Positions 63,892 to 64,000 of a DNA stretch of 64,000 nucleotides are shown piece by piece. Below the pieces are notes generated by a model. It searched no databases and was not told the DNA's origin. It saw nothing but the letters and a program-made list of their open reading frames with translations. Source of the stretch: Pseudochrobactrum sp. sp1633 (GTDB taxonomy: Bacteria > Pseudomonadota > Alphaproteobacteria > Rhizobiales > Rhizobiaceae); NCBI RefSeq assembly GCF_030376605.1, contig NZ_JARRAE010000014.1, positions 26,953 through 90,952 on the forward strand, read 5' to 3'. Every line of letters begins with the position of its first letter. Position 1 is the first letter of the stretch. A program made the position numbers and the translations under genes.

Positions 63892-64000
63892 TTGAACATA
63901 AAATTGTCAAGAAAATTTACAGAGAGATTATTTGAAATTGTTATAATTTTACTCGGCGTTTATTTCGCTGATTTTGTAAATCACAATGATCATTCAATTC
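63892..64000 (+). CDS. Start of an AT-rich membrane protein gene (cut by window end)
   Basis: A TTG at 63892, with GGAGCGG about 6 nt upstream, opens a frame reading MNIKLSRKFTERLFEIVIIL, then LGVYFADFVNHNDHSI, to the window edge. One membrane helix near the N-terminus preceded by basic residues resembles small single-span proteins of unknown function. The region is much richer in A and T than its surroundings, which suggests recent acquisition. Family not certain. Confidence 0.4.
   Translation, partial: MNIKLSRKFTERLFEIVIILLGVYFADFVNHNDHSI

Noticed and set aside
1..64000. CRISPR arrays, prophage modules, rRNA genes
   Set aside because: No regularly spaced repeats, no phage structural or integrase genes and no rRNA-like sequence were seen.

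Overview
The window looks like a chromosomal segment of an alphaproteobacterium of the order Hyphomicrobiales, probably a Brucella/Ochrobactrum-type genus. This is inference. It rests on an Omp25/Omp31-like barrel domain, SorC and LysR regulators beside ABC importers, a MesX/MesD pair, and short palindromic intergenic elements of the kind common in these genomes. Base composition is moderate. Most of the window is dense, normal coding sequence, and the disturbed stretch is about 11.0-22.1 kb.

Layout. 0-0.7 kb: the end of a nitronate monooxygenase gene and a tRNA-Thr(CGT). 1.3-11 kb: a copper-response island. It holds a CueR-type regulator, a CopA ATPase, a CopZ chaperone, a Met/His-rich exported peptide, a glutaredoxin plus ferredoxin-reductase pair, and an HAE1-type RND pump with its adaptor. 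Four CueR-like operator/promoters (two divergent pairs) tie these operons together. 11.4-16.6 kb: iron/heme signalling system A (ECF sigma, FecR, TonB receptor), whose receptor carries an additional Omp25-like barrel at its C-terminus. 16.8-20 kb: a flavin reductase and the MesD/MesX methionine synthase pair behind a cobalamin riboswitch. 20-22 kb: decayed DNA with transposase remnants and a broken gene. 22.1-30.9 kb: two more complete ECF-FecR-TonB receptor systems (B and C) in tandem, with candidate cluster-specific ECF promoters.

31-38.5 kb: a Ugp-like ABC importer (two permeases, binding protein, ATPase) with a metallophosphoesterase, a SurE-like nucleotidase and a SorC-type regulator, which together suggest uptake and dephosphorylation of a phosphorylated compound. 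38.6-44.6 kb: a LysR regulator, a polar amino-acid-type ABC importer, a D-2-hydroxyacid dehydrogenase and an RraA/HMG-aldolase-like protein. 44.7-48.5 kb: a lipoate ligase and a NarL-type two-component system. 48.7-55.8 kb: two tandem paralogous autotransporters with a metzincin-like HExxHxxG passenger. 55.9-64 kb: glutaminase, MFS transporter, M20 amidohydrolase, LysR regulator, ArsC-like protein, a coiled-coil/proline-rich OmpA-family protein, and the start of an AT-rich membrane gene cut by the window.

The main points for a second look are the double-barrel TonB receptor, the CueR-box network that includes an HAE1 pump and an electron-transfer pair, the B12-riboswitch-controlled MesXD operon with a possible Shine-Dalgarno-sequestering hairpin, matched ECF promoter pairs in systems B and C, and the duplicated metzincin-like autotransporters.
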